From contig NC_081411.1 in the NCBI RefSeq assembly GCF_030272615.1, positions 207,704,744 through 207,768,743 of the forward strand: 64,000 nucleotides of DNA. Direction: 5' to 3'. The stretch comes from Cryptomeria japonica (lineage: Eukaryota; Streptophyta; Pinopsida; Cupressales; Cupressaceae). Each line of letters starts with the position of its first letter. Positions within the stretch are counted from its first letter, which is position 1. Positions 1 through 12,250 of this stretch are shown here, in pieces. The notes under the pieces are model-generated. The model ran no database searches. It was not told where the DNA came from and was given only the letters and a program-made list of their open reading frames with translations. A program made the translations under genes and the position numbers.

Positions 1-120
1 ATAAAGGAGTTGATTAGACATGGAGAAATAAAAGTCAAGTATTGTAACTTCAAAAGGCAGCTTGCAAACATTTTCATAAAGCCACTCATTAGAAATTGTT
101 TTGAGCACTTAGAAAAGTAA
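1..120 (+). pseudogene. Ty1/copia pol tail (RNase H C-terminus), partial
   Basis: The first reading frame gives a 39-residue open stretch ending in TAA at 118-120. It contains IRHGEIKVKYC, then LANIFIKPL and FEHLEK. This matches the C-terminal end of copia-type RNase H (family pattern: I+E.VE.GEI.L.YC, then Q.ADIFTKPL). The domain starts before the window, so only the tail is seen. The usual ADIFTKPL reads ANIFIKPL here, so the copy has drifted. A purine-rich stretch and a TGTTGATA sequence about 130 bp further on fit the normal order pol, polypurine tract, 3' LTR. No intact pol lies nearby. Confidence 0.75.
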
Positions 121-247
121 TTTGGACATCATGGATTTGGTGGTAACTTGTTTGAAACAAAAATTCATGTATAGAAAGTTCTATAGAGCTCTAGATTTGA
201 AAAACATAGCTCAAAAAATTAAGAATGAGCATGAAAGAGATTGGGGA

Positions 248-760
248 TTAAAGGGGATTGTTGATAATATTGTACACATACATTAGGGAGTAAATTCTAA
301 CAAATAATTTCACCTATGACAAAGATCTATTGGACCTTGTGGTGACATTATATCTATAGCCTCCAACTAGTTTATATTTGAATGCTTTTTTTTTAAGACC
401 CAACAAGGAGATTTTTGAAAAGCAAGTTATATTTATTTAGCTAGGTAAGTATGAAATGTGAAGAGAAAAATAAAGGAAAAAGAAAAAAATAGTTAGTGTG
501 TTAGAGAAGAAAAGTGAACTATAGCAAACAGAGTTTTTGAAGAGATAGTAAAGGATAGAAAATCAAGGAGTGCAGTGCAGAAACTGAACAAAATAATAAA
601 ATAGACACAAAATGTTACACAACAATAAACACAAAATTGTTTCAAAAAGCAGAGAAAACTTTATATTCATTCAAAACTAAATACAAAACACTTCTTGATC
701 GCATGATCAAAGATCAATGATCCAATGATCAAAGACGAAGATTTCATTACAATCTACCTC
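248..760 (+). mobile_element. Putative copia 3' polypurine tract and start of 3' LTR
   Basis: A purine-rich stretch (about 248-258, TTAAAGGGGAT) is followed by TGTTGATAATATTG at 259, the usual place for an LTR start behind the copia tail at 1-120. The right end of the LTR is not clear. Around 690-780 there are GATCA-rich sequences and a TTTAAATATAGAGGTCTTTG segment that resemble the downstream half of the LTR family seen again near 12000-12240. Boundary and family are inference. Confidence 0.35.
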
Positions 761-1620
761 TTTAAATATAGAGGTCTTTGGCACATGAATGACAGCTAAA
801 AATAGAAGAATAAACATACAATTATCTTTTTATGCAAAATATATTTTTAGAAAAACATATCTTCAACTGTAGTTAGTAACTTGATGTAAATTTCATTTTT
901 ATAGCTCTTACTTTTAACTATTACAAACTAGAGTTCTTCCCATGCAAGTGAAAGGGATTATCAATTTTCTATTTATATCTCATGCAATGAACTATAGTTC
1001 AAACTACAATTGATCACATGCTGATAAATTTTGTTATCAGCCTTCGTGTTTATACTATATTTGTTTATACTATTATTTTTATCTTTATTGGATCCTACAA
1101 CAACCACTTCTGGTCTAATTATAGTATTTTAGTTATATATTTAATTTAGAATGATTTTTGAATAAGGTGTAATTTTGATTATAAAAAATTAAAAACTAAT
1201 AGACGAAGTAGATTATTAAATTTAGGTTCAGACTAGTATCCATTAGTTAAAGTTCTAGATTAAATTAAATCCATAATTAATTTTTTTATATATAATTCTC
1301 TTTGTTAAGTGTAGGATGTCAAAAAAAATTCAAAAAGATAGTCTAAGTAAATGTAAATCAGAAAAATATTAAACAAGTGTCATGTAGTGACTACTACTTC
1401 CTGTTTTTATAATATTGCAATAATAAAAAAATTGTCTTGTTAATAGATTAGTTATAAAATATCAATTTGACATACATTTCAACAATAGTTAGAGATTAAA
1501 GACATATGTATTGTAGTTATGCATTAGAGAGTACCCAAAATTATAGTATATAATGAACAATTTGAAATTCAAAGTTATATAATTATAGAATACAATAATC
1601 TCTATAAATTTAATTCTAAA
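761..1620. other. AT-rich intergenic DNA, nothing recognised
   Basis: No reading frame of useful length, no RNA gene and no clear element ends were seen. The stretch is more than two-thirds A+T with scattered homopolymer runs. Confidence 0.5.
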
Positions 1621-1910
1621 TTTAACAATAACCATCAATCCAATCTTAGCTCTTGATCTAATTTTAATCCTTACACTAATCTTAACCCTTGACTAAGTTT
1701 AACCCTAACATTAATTGTAATCTTATGTCTAACCTAGTTCAAATTCTAGTTGTAATCACAACCTAATTTTAACATTAACATTAATTTTCACTATAGCTCT
1801 AATTCTTAACAAAATTTTAACATTAAATAAAAACATTCTATTTTTTTCTTAACTTCTATCCACAATCCTTAATCTAAGTCTAAGCCTAACTCTAACCTTA
1901 GCTATATTGA
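1621..1910 (-). repeat. Degenerate telomere-like repeats (C-rich strand)
   Basis: Successive units of the type CTAACCCTAA, CTTAACCCTTGA and CTAACCTAG recur with irregular 6-12 base spacing. They read as decayed CCCTAA-type repeats on this strand. They are paired with G-rich versions on the plus strand from 2340 on. Interstitial telomere-like arrays are known in gymnosperms. Whether these came from real telomere DNA or from a satellite that looks like it cannot be told from the sequence. Confidence 0.6.
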
Positions 1911-2293
1911 TTTTAGAATTATAATAATTAATACTATAATATAACTAGTATACCTATATTTAAAATCCATTAAAGCCCTGCATGGAAAAAGTTGTGACAA
2001 GGGTTCTATTTTATTTGGAGTAATAACATAACACCTCCACAAAAGCTAAAACATGACATATTTCATGTATTTACCCTTCATTTGCATGTCAAATTGTTTC
2101 AAAAATGGATTTTTATTTATGGACATTTTGATGTCATTGTAGATGCCTCACCGCATAATTAATAACTAGCACTTGCACCAAAAAGAGGTGCAATGATTAA
2201 GCCGATAGTAATATATACATTAAATAATATATTGAATGGTACAAAAAAAAGGTACTAATAATTTATGGTATGTCATAATAAGAATATATCAAT

Positions 2294-2633
2294 AGTTGAG
2301 ATCATACTCATATGTCTCCTAAGATCCTTCATCATTGATATATCTTCTTTGTTAGAGTTAGGGTTAGTGTTAAGGTTAGGTATAGGGTTAGGGTTAGAGT
2401 TAAAGTTAAAATTAGGGTTAAAGTTAGGAATTGGTTAGGATTAAGTTCAAGGTTAAGGTTATAAATTGAGATCCTACTCATAAGTCCCCTAAGATTCTTC
2501 ATCATTGATATTCCTTTTTGTTAGAGTTAGGGCTAGTGTTATGGTTAGGTATAGGGTTAGGGTTAGAGTTAAAATTTAAATTAGGGTTAAAGTTAGGGAT
2601 TGGTTAAGATTAAGTTCAAGGTTATGGTTAGAA
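2294..2633 (+). repeat. Tandem duplication, 170-bp unit with TTAGGG-like core
   Basis: Two head-to-tail copies start at about 2294 and 2464. Each opens with TTGAGATC.TACTCATA and CCTAAGAT.CTTCATCATTG, then has GTTAGAGTTAGGG, GTTAGGTATAGGGTTAGGG and GATTAAGTTCAAGGTTA. The copies differ by scattered substitutions, so the duplication is not recent. The G-rich half is a degenerate TTAGGG-type array; the first 50 bases are unique sequence. This shows a unit larger than a telomere repeat being duplicated. Further GTTAGG-rich sequence runs on to about 2720. Confidence 0.7.
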
Positions 2634-2769
2634 ATGGAATCATGGTTAGCATTGGGCTTAAAGTTAGAATTGAGTTTGAGGGTTGGAGATAGGATAATGG
2701 TTAGGATCAAGATTATGATCATAATTAGGATTGCAGAGAGAACCATAACATTAATTACATCTTAACATG

Positions 2770-3260
2770 AGTATAAAACACGTCAACCTGATAATACTAA
2801 TCCTAACCCTAATACTAATTGAAATGTAACCCTAACACTATCTCTAAGTGTAAATTAAATCTTAGAGGCACCAACTTCTATACTAATTGAACTCTAAAGA
2901 TATAAGATAATAATCTAAATTATGATTCATAAAAAATAAAGTAGTAAGATAATTCACATATTGTAAAGATGAATATATTAAATATTATATAATTTCAAAC
3001 TTTAAAATAGTTGTAGATTGTTTATTATTTGTTTTTCATAAAATAATGTTTAGAAATTTGTACAATAATTTCAAACTAAAAAATATTGTTTTTATTGTAA
3101 AAATCTAATTAATTTTAAATAACACTAACTATAACCGTAATCAAACCCTAATCGTAATACTAACCATAGCCCTAACCCTTTTCTCTCTATCTTAGAATGG
3201 AAACCTTAGTTTTAACCAATTGTTAACCCTAATCTTAAGCTAACCTTAATCTTAACCATG
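2770..3260 (-). repeat. Scattered CCCTAA-like repeats
   Basis: Around 2795-2840 and again 3125-3260 the plus strand carries AATCCTAACCCTAATAC, CATAGCCCTAACCC and TTAACCCTAATCTTAAGC. These are decayed telomere-like units in the opposite orientation to those at 2340-2720. AT-rich sequence without features separates the two patches. Confidence 0.5.
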
Positions 3261-5148
3261 AGTACAATTAAAAGATAGTACACATTATTTGATATTGGTA
3301 AATATTATTTAATATGTACATTAGAGGATTATAATTCAATTCATAAAAGATGGTAATGTTGTAATAGAATAATTTTATAAATTTTATAATCATTTTTTGT
3401 TGTAAAATAATTTTCAAATCATTTAAATTAAAATTAGTATTAGAGTTCATTTTTATTTGTCAAACTATCATAAATTAAAAACAGATGTGCAAAAAAATTA
3501 GTATGCTTTTCAAAAGTTCCCAAGACAAAATTGCTTATTAGTATTTAATATAAATTTTTGAATTGAATTATTAATATCATTATCTATCAAATTTTGATGA
3601 GGGATATTATCTCATTTTTGTAGTATATTTTTTTCTAAAGTACAAAACATATTTATTCATTAAGAATATAAAAAACTTTATTTGTACAAGCTACAGGCAT
3701 ATCATCAAAGACCAGCAAACACTTTGGGTGGGCAAAGCCCATGTGCTTCATTTAACCGACCAAGTGCAAAAAATTTGAGCTGGTGAAAAACTCCGGCGTG
3801 AAACAACTTTTCTAGCATATTATTTTTTTCAGGCGTGAGACAATTTTTCCGGGAAGAAGTAGTGTGGCAAGTCCACTTATAACAAAAGCCTATTGACTAA
3901 TTAATTATAACCTTAAAATTACTAATTATAATCTTAATTTTAATTAATAATGATTTAATTTAAATATTTAAAATAATTATTAATTAACATCATAAAAGTT
4001 AGGTTAGGGTTAATGTCAATATTCTTGGATAAACATTAAGACTATTATGACATGACATTTACAATTGAAAACAAAGATAAGAAGTTAAAACTCAATTAAA
4101 AGTACACTTAAATGTTCTATTATTATATTATGCATTTTAATTATTATATTAAAAAAAATTTAGCATTATATTAGTATTATATAATATTTAATTAAATTAT
4201 TTTCATTATATTTAATAAAATTATATTACTAAATTACATAAGGATTTCCTCAATCTAACTTTTATATTTTTAATGTTGTGTAAATTATATATTGATTTTT
4301 AAAAAGTTTGAAAAAAGTTTGATTAAATTGAAATCTTTTAAATTGAATATAATTTTTAAAAGTTTTAGAATTTGTTAAATATTTGTTTGGTGGATGTGTA
4401 AAATAAATTTGATAACAAAATTTAAACATGCTAAATATTATTTTAACGTACCTAAAAAATTGCAATTTTCCATGTCAATTAGATTGGAGAAAAATAATTT
4501 TTATAATTTAGAAACTTAAATATCATCCATTTTAACATTATAAAATTAAAAAACATAGATCAAAACAAAACATACATAGTTCTAATTGGTGGAGAAACAA
4601 TTGATTAACAAAAAACAATGCAATCCATAACCTAATAGTAACAAGATTTATATCTAATGTTTCATCAACTTCATTTAATGTTTAATCTTTTTACATATTT
4701 TCAAATATTTAAATCTTTTAGTTTTAAAAGAAATTAAATATGACATTATTTAAATAAAAAATTAACAAGTATTATTTAGTGGTTAATACTCGTCTTTATA
4801 GTATTATAGTATTATGTAGAATAGATAATAGATGAGTTATGGTATATTAATTTGAGGACAAGATAGATAATAATTTGAAAAGTTGTATGTATTACGTATT
4901 AATTGATTTTTAATAGACATAAATATGATTATATTGATCAAATAATTTAAAGTTAGACAAATATATAAGTAATATCTTATTTTAAATTGAAAAAATAAAC
5001 ATTACCTTATAATTTTGGGGGAGTGCATGTTAACACTTGATAAGGCTGGATTGTAGAGAAATAAATTTGTAAACAATCAAAAACATGTAAATGAAAAGAC
5101 GTAGGTAACCTCCTTTTTTGTGTCCGACTCTTCAGCACTATCCCCACT
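3261..5148. other. AT-rich intergenic DNA downstream of the kinase gene
   Basis: No gene was found. A short patch of more balanced composition (about 3700-3880, including CTCCGGCGTGAAAC and GGCGTGAGAC) stands out from the AT-rich background, but I cannot assign it. The kinase gene, on the minus strand, ends at 5149, so the part next to it holds its 3' flank. No strong polyadenylation cluster was identified. Confidence 0.5.
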
Positions 5149-6798
<1,650 letters not shown>

Positions 6799-6813
6799 TA
6801 GCAATAGTGGCTC

Positions 6814-7011
6814 TCAATGATGGGAAACTTTTCCCCGGCGTCCAAATATGGTAGGAATTTTTTTTCTAAGAAATTCACCCAGCCCGAGAGAGCTACGTAT
6901 GGGAATTTCTAGTTGTTTGTACCCATTTATCATATTACAATTATCCTGTCCCTGAGAAGAAACACTGTCTGACTCTGATCCATCGTTCTCTGTTTTAAAC
7001 CTCTGCTCCAT
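6814..7011 (-). other. Open frame just upstream of the kinase, separated by one stop
   Basis: A 65-residue frame, rich in Ser, Glu, Asp and Gln at the start and basic at the end (FLRKKIPTIFGRRGK), ends at a TGA. The same frame then continues after the stop straight into the kinase (EPLLLMEIQKYKS). So either the TGA is a nonsense mutation in a longer kinase, cutting off a juxtamembrane-like linker, or this is a 5' leader with the real start at 6798. There is no membrane helix in it. An LTR begins about 110 bp upstream, so any earlier exons are not in this window. Confidence 0.55.
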
Positions 7012-7123
7012 CTCACCTTATATAAATTCAAGATTTATGAGTAATAAAATTGAATCGAATCTGTTAAAAATTATATAAATTATATTTAATCATAATTCAA
7101 CAATCCAACATTTATGATGTAAT

Positions 7124-7343
7124 TGTTGGCACGGTAATTTATCCCACTTCTTATAGGACGAACTGTAGTTTGGAGGAGAGTTCTGAAAATAAAATATTGC
7201 TTATAGTTGTTAATTGTAGTTTTGCATGAATATATATGAAATCATCTTTACTTTTATTCGTTCTTCAATTTGTTTAAGATTTCTATATAATAAAGTTAAT
7301 GTAATGCTTTTAGTATCTATGATCATTTAAATCAGTTGATCTT
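7124..7343 (+). repeat. LTR family A, copy 1 (first part)
   Basis: The sequence opens with TGTTGGCACGGTAATTT and matches 11812-12045 along its length, sharing ACTGTAGTTT.GAGGAG, GAAATCATCT, CTATATAAT and ATCA.TTGAT. It stops at 7343, and the rest of the LTR resumes at 8743. It lies about 110 bp upstream of the kinase locus, in the opposite orientation. Confidence 0.7.
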
Positions 7344-7690
7344 CTTTTTTTTTTTTTTGGATCAGTAAGAAGCCGAAGCCAAGAATTTTATTAATCATGA
7401 TTTAAAGCTTACATTACTCCACTCATGCGGGCGCCGGTAAGAAAGAGTGGAGGCAAGAAAACCTCCGGCCTTGCCCGGGACCATAGTCCAGAAAGTTTCT
7501 TCAGTTATTACATATATGAACAAATTTGGAACAATACAGTAGCACCCCGGGCTGAGGGTGAACATCTAGGAAGATATATTCTTTCCCTTCCAAGCCCTAA
7601 TTACCATAACCAAATATCTTGTTTTGCCTTGTGCCCGGAGAATGACCATTGGTTATGTAATTTATAGCCAGTTTAGCACAGTTGTCATCC
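7344..7690 (-). mobile_element. LINE-like 3' end in reverse, inserted in LTR copy 1
   Basis: On the plus strand it starts with a run of about 15 T, followed by GGATCAGTAAGAAGCC and ATTTTATTAATCATG. Read on the minus strand this is a 3' end with AATAAAATTC and a poly(A) tail, as in plant non-LTR elements. The GC-rich part (CCTCCGGCCTTGCCCGGG) is unlike the AT-rich surroundings. No reverse transcriptase is present, so it would be a strongly 5'-truncated copy. Family assignment is inference. Confidence 0.5.
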
Positions 7691-7849
7691 TTTCACTTGG
7701 TAAAGATGGCTTCGCTCCTTCTGCAAGGTTAGTTTCAACACACTTGCCAAGCTTGTTAGTAACATTTAATTTTCTATTTCAGATAATGAAAATTTGACTT
7801 CCATACAAGGATTATTCTACAGCAATTGGAACTATCAATCCAAAACCTT

Positions 7850-8742
7850 ATCATAGGAGTGAAAACAGAAAATGATTTACTGAAAAAGTTAGGCCTTGAT
7901 GAGCTTAAAAAGGGACTAATCGGAAGCACATCAATAGAAGGTATATCGAAGAAACCACCAGAGGTTCCATCGGTGAAGGAATTTCAACGATGCCAATGAA
8001 GAAGCTATATAATGAGGAGCCTTTATTGATAAACTAAAAGATCGGTATGACAGTTGTGAATTCCTATCGAAAATAGGGTTTCGATGAACCAATGAAGGAT
8101 TTCATCGGCATGACCATGAACACGTGAGGAAGGCTCTCGATGAATATAAGGAAATCGATGAGACCTCAAAGCTTCTCGACGATAACGATGGTTTCATCGA
8201 AAAAGGGTAACATCGAAGAAACCTATCAATGTTTCATCGATAAGATGATATATCGGGGAGACTTAGGCCTCGGTGAACTTCAAAAGGGACATATCGAAAG
8301 AGCTGTTTTCATCGATAGAGGATATGTCAATGAAACCAAACGAGGTTTCATCGATGAAGCAAGGGTTTCAATGAACCGATGAAGGATTTCATCGACAGGA
8401 ACACGAACACGAGGAAAGCTTTCAATGAATATAAGGAGATTGATGAGACCTCAAAGCTTATCGATGATAACGATGGTTTCATCGAAAAAGGATAACATCG
8501 AAGAAACATATCAATGTTTTATCGATAAGATGATATATCGAGAAGACTTAGGCCTCGGCGAACTTCAAAAGGGGCTTATCGAAAGAGCTATTTTCATCGA
8601 TAGAGTATAAGTCGATGAAACCAAAGGAGGTTTCATCGATGAAGCACGGTTGTCGAAGAAACTAAGGTATTGGTGGGACATGAAAAGAATTCACCGAAGG
8701 AGATAGATCTACCGGAACAATGAGATCGAAGAAACTGGGGAA
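7850..8742 (+). repeat. 285-bp tandem repeats rich in TTTCATCGA motifs
   Basis: Two clear copies begin at 8140 and 8425 with ATGAATATAAGGA, ATGAGACCTCAAAGCTT and GATGGTTTCATCGAAAAAGG. A third, more decayed unit lies upstream (about 7880-8135). Within each unit the short motif TTTCATCGA and its complement TCGATGAAA recur many times. Both clear copies stay open in one frame (80 and 61 residues, MNIRKSMRPQS / MNIRRLMRPQS). The open frame may follow from the duplication rather than from coding. I do not recognise the sequence as a protein. Confidence 0.75.
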
Positions 8743-8835
8743 AAATCAGCTGATCCTTGATCATCTAATAAAGAAGTTATTGTATTTAGTTTGAGTAAAT
8801 AAAGATTCAATTATATGTTATTGCTATGTAGCAAA
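8743..8835 (+). repeat. LTR family A, copy 1 (resumed part)
   Basis: From AATCAGCTGATCCTTGATCAT on, the sequence again matches the family A LTR at 12028-12110, with AAAGAAGTTATT.TATT and AAATAAA.A..TCAATTAT. Similarity fades by about 8835. This places 7344-8742 as an insertion inside the LTR. Confidence 0.65.
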
Positions 8836-10085
8836 TTTCTATTTTTACTAAATTTTTCATTTAGTATGGAAGCTAGTTTGAGAAAACTATCTGAGTTTTA
8901 GAATTACAGAAGCGAAAAATCGTGGAAGTCTGCTATGTTTTGTACCAGTAGCAAGATCGCAGTGAGATGAGATAGCTGTCTAAATCTCAAAAAAGCTACC
9001 AAGAAAGCCAAAGTTGAGAATGAAATTGCAGCCCTTGAAAAAGTAAAAGGAAAACAAACCAAATAGGATGCTGCATGTTGAGTATAGAAGGATCGTGTGA
9101 TTGAAAGAAGCCATGCAAAAAGAGGATGGAAATTTTTTAAATTATTCAAGCTGCTACATATAGAAATCGCTGCCAATTATTACCTTCACTATTCATGTTC
9201 ACAACATTCTAAAGGGAGGTGCAGTATTGGTTGAAGCCGCTGTAGTTAACCAAGGAAGGAAGGGAGAATTTGTGTCAAGTCACCAAGCAAGGATAGTAAT
9301 TACAACAGAAGAGAAATTAACCACCACTGTAATCAAGGTAGATTGTGTTGGAAGTATAAATTAATTAACGACCAGCCACCTCACAGAGGTCCACCTCTAG
9401 CTATCGGCTTCCTATAGCGGGCCAGGCACCGATCTTGCCATCCACGTTATTCTCACCATACTCCTCTCACCTGTCTAGCATTAATGCTGTAAACAACTAC
9501 TCTCTACAGTCTGAACAGAATTTAATATCTATTTTTCTTTTTATTGAATGCTAGGAGCCTGAATTCCTCATAGTTCTTAACGGAGTTTCTGGTTTCCCAT
9601 CCATGTTCTTAACAGATTGTAGGTCAGGAAAGAAGATTAAACGCCACTATAATCAAAGTAGATTACAGGTTAGCAAATAGTCGACCCCAAAATCAAAGGA
9701 AGATAGTGAAGAGTTTGCAAGCTACGCCCTGCCAAGACAGGATGGTTGTAAGTAAGCCGCAGAAGGATGGTTTTAAGTCTTCTTAAGTCAAAATTAATTT
9801 CTTTATTAAAAAAGAAGCAATCCACGAAAAGCTGCCCAAGGAGAACGACAAAGATCATTAGTTGTTTGTATGATATTTTCTCAGTCAAGGATAGTCGTCC
9901 ACGTTGAAGTCCCTACTCAAAAGAGGAGATTGAAGTCAAATTAGAGAAGGAATCAAAGTTTTGAATAATCTCATGTCTGAAAAGAAGTTATAGTCTGAGA
10001 TACTGCAGCCCAAACAAACAAACAAAATCTGGTATAATATGTAAGTTTGAAGCCATTTGTGAAAAAGGTGAAGCTTTCAGTTGAA
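8836..10085. other. Unassigned repeat-derived DNA
   Basis: No gene was recognised. The composition is closer to balanced than in the flanks. A motif CCACTGTAATCAAGGTAGATTGTG (spanning about 9324-9349) recurs in weaker form near 9642-9666 (CCACTATAATCAAAGTAGATTAC). The open frames here have no recognisable domains. Confidence 0.4.
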
Positions 10086-10090
10086 GTAAT

Positions 10091-10458
10091 TGTTAGCGCA
10101 GTGATCCACGGAGATTAGATTACGCATGCTCTCCTTTTATAAGATGTGATTTACGGAGAAGCATGAATACATACGTGTTTGCTTACACATTCTGTTTGCT
10201 TCCATAATTTATGGAGAAGTATGTTTGCATACTTGAATGTAATCCTAACCAAGGAGTTTTCTCTCTGCCACTTCAGTTGATCTCCAGAAATTTCATGCAT
10301 CTTGTGCATAATTTCTGCTCCTTTGATCTATATATCATTTGTAATTATACAGATTTGTTATAATGAAAATGGTTTTATTGCTTTCATTTTTTCTTCTGCA
10401 AGTTTTGTTTTCTTTTTCTTAGCTAGATCTATATTTTTACTTTGCAGAAATCTTAACA
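10091..10458 (+). repeat. 5' LTR of the small element (368 bp)
   Basis: Starts TGTTAGCGCAG and ends CTTAACA. It matches the 3' LTR closely but lacks 20 bases (TTAACTTCTTGTTCCTGTTG) present there after position 11 of the LTR. Confidence 0.92.
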
Positions 10459-11393
10459 TGGTATTAGAGCCAGATTGCTAGGAAGAAGAAGCATTAACGA
10501 TTATTTGCAGGCAGATTTCTGAAGATTAGCATTACCATGGAAGCTGATGTAGATCTCTATTTTTAAATGCATGCATATTCTTCCCCTAATTTTTGCATGC
10601 TCCTTGCTTTTTTTTTTCCTATTTTGATTCTTTAAAATTGTACGTGCTTTGCAAGCACCGCATGATGAAGATCTGGAAAATTTGGGGCTTTGTAAAAATT
10701 AAACTTTTAGAAAGTTTATATGGGGTTTTGTTTAATGCATTTAGTCTAGGTTTCTTTCAATAAGTTTCCTGAATAAATAGAAGGTTAAAGTTGCTATGAA
10801 CTCTTCCTCCAATTGAAAGCCAAAAATATTCTTTTGTTCTAATTCTTGTCTAAATGAGATTCCAATGTTGCAACTTTGTTTGCTCCTAGAGATTCTTTCT
10901 AGCAGGGTTCCTAACTACATGAGATTCCAGAATCGCATCCTCGAGTGCTTCCAGAGTTTCTTTCTAGTGGGACATTATTGAGCAATGAATAAACAATGGC
11001 ATCATCCTAATCAGAGGACTTTTTGCAGTTCTTCAACTTGGAGCACATTTCTACAGATTCATATCTTCTTGTCTTCAGATGATCAGTTTCTGTATTCAGA
11101 GACCGTGTACTTGTCTATTCATCCATTTGAGCAATGCAGAATATGTACAACTGCATTTTCAAAGTATCTCAGAGGTACTCATGCAGTGGTTTCTATGATT
11201 CTGTACTTTCCAGTTGTAGTGTGTATTTATTTGTAGTTCTTCTTCATCGACAATTGCAGCTTTCTTTTATAGTTTGAATAATGGTTAGGAGTTTCTCTCA
11301 GTTGAGTTTTCTCCTTTCTTCATTGTAATTGGGTTCTTAATCAGGCTCTGTTGCCAAGACCCATATCTCTCCTTAGTTAGGCTTAAGGGGGGG

Positions 11394-11781
11394 TGTTAGC
11401 GCAGTTAACTTCTTGTTCCTGTTGTGATCCACGGAGATTAGATTACGCATGCTCTCCTTTTATAAGATGTGATTTATGGAGAAGCATGAATACATACGTG
11501 TTTGCTTACACATTCTATTTGTTTCCATAACTTATGGAGAAATATGTTTGCATGCTTGAATGTAATCCTAACCAAGGAGTTTTCTCACTACCACTTCAGT
11601 TGATCTCCAAAAATTTCATGCATCTTGTGCATAATTTCTGCTCCTGTGATCTATATATCATTTGTAATTATACAGATTTGTTATAATGAAAATAGTTTTA
11701 TTGCTTTCATTTTTTCTTCTACAAGTTTTCTTTTCTTTTTCTTAGCTAGATCTATATTTTTGCTTTGCATAAATCTTAACA
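11394..11781 (+). repeat. 3' LTR of the small element (388 bp)
   Basis: Same ends as the 5' LTR. Differences are few substitutions plus one 20-bp length difference near the start, which fits a fairly young insertion. Confidence 0.92.
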
Positions 11782-11811
11782 GTAATTAGTTGTAGAAATT
11801 AAGAGAGCGAA

Positions 11812-12250
11812 CATTGGCACAATAATTTTTTCCATTTTGCTTGGTAAAAACTGTAGTTTTGAGGAGCTAAAAATAAGAGTTCTAAAAATATAATTTTACG
11901 TGGAGTTGCTAACTGTAGTTTGCATGAAAATGCATGAAATCATCTCTATTTTTAGACATTCCTCAATTTGTACAAGACCTCTATATAATGTGGCTATTAA
12001 AACATTTAGTATCACTGATCATTTTAATCAGCTGATCCTTGATCATGTGATCAAAAAGTTATTATATTCAATTTAAATAAACAAAGACTCAATTATAAGT
12101 TATTAGTTAAATTCCTCGATAAGGTCATGTTTCTCTAGAGAGACACCTCTGACCACATTTCATTATCTATTTAAAGATCTTTGAATCAATAAGATTTGCA
12201 ATAGTGAAAATCAATTTGAACTCTTCAATTTAATAATTGGTATCATAACA
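11812..12250 (+). repeat. LTR family A, copy 2, with primer-binding site
   Basis: Matches copy 1 (7124-7343 and 8743-8835) and continues to about 12236, where TTGGTATCATAACA follows. That is a worn initiator tRNA-Met primer site (TGGTATCAGAGC in live copia elements), so this is a 5' LTR read on the plus strand. The start is CATTGGCAC instead of TGTTGGCAC, so the terminal TG is mutated. No matching 3' LTR was found in the window. Confidence 0.65.

Larger units (their letters stand above)
10086..11786 (+). mobile_element. Complete small LTR retrotransposon with GTAAT target duplication
   Basis: 5' LTR 10091-10458, internal region 10459-11393 and 3' LTR 11394-11781, flanked by a perfect GTAAT at 10086-10090 and 11782-11786. 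Both LTRs run TGTTAGCGCAG to CTTAACA. The primer site TGGTATTAGAGCC (complement of initiator tRNA-Met) starts right at the end of the 5' LTR, and the polypurine tract CTTAAGGGGGGG abuts the 3' LTR. The 935-bp interior has no gag, protease, integrase or reverse transcriptase; its longest frame (10985-11236, 83 residues) shows no domain. It must have been moved by enzymes from another copia-type element. Confidence 0.93.

Noticed and set aside
10459-10476. tRNA-like match TGGTATTAGAGCC
   Set aside because: It is the primer-binding site of an LTR element, not a tRNA gene; no cloverleaf around it.
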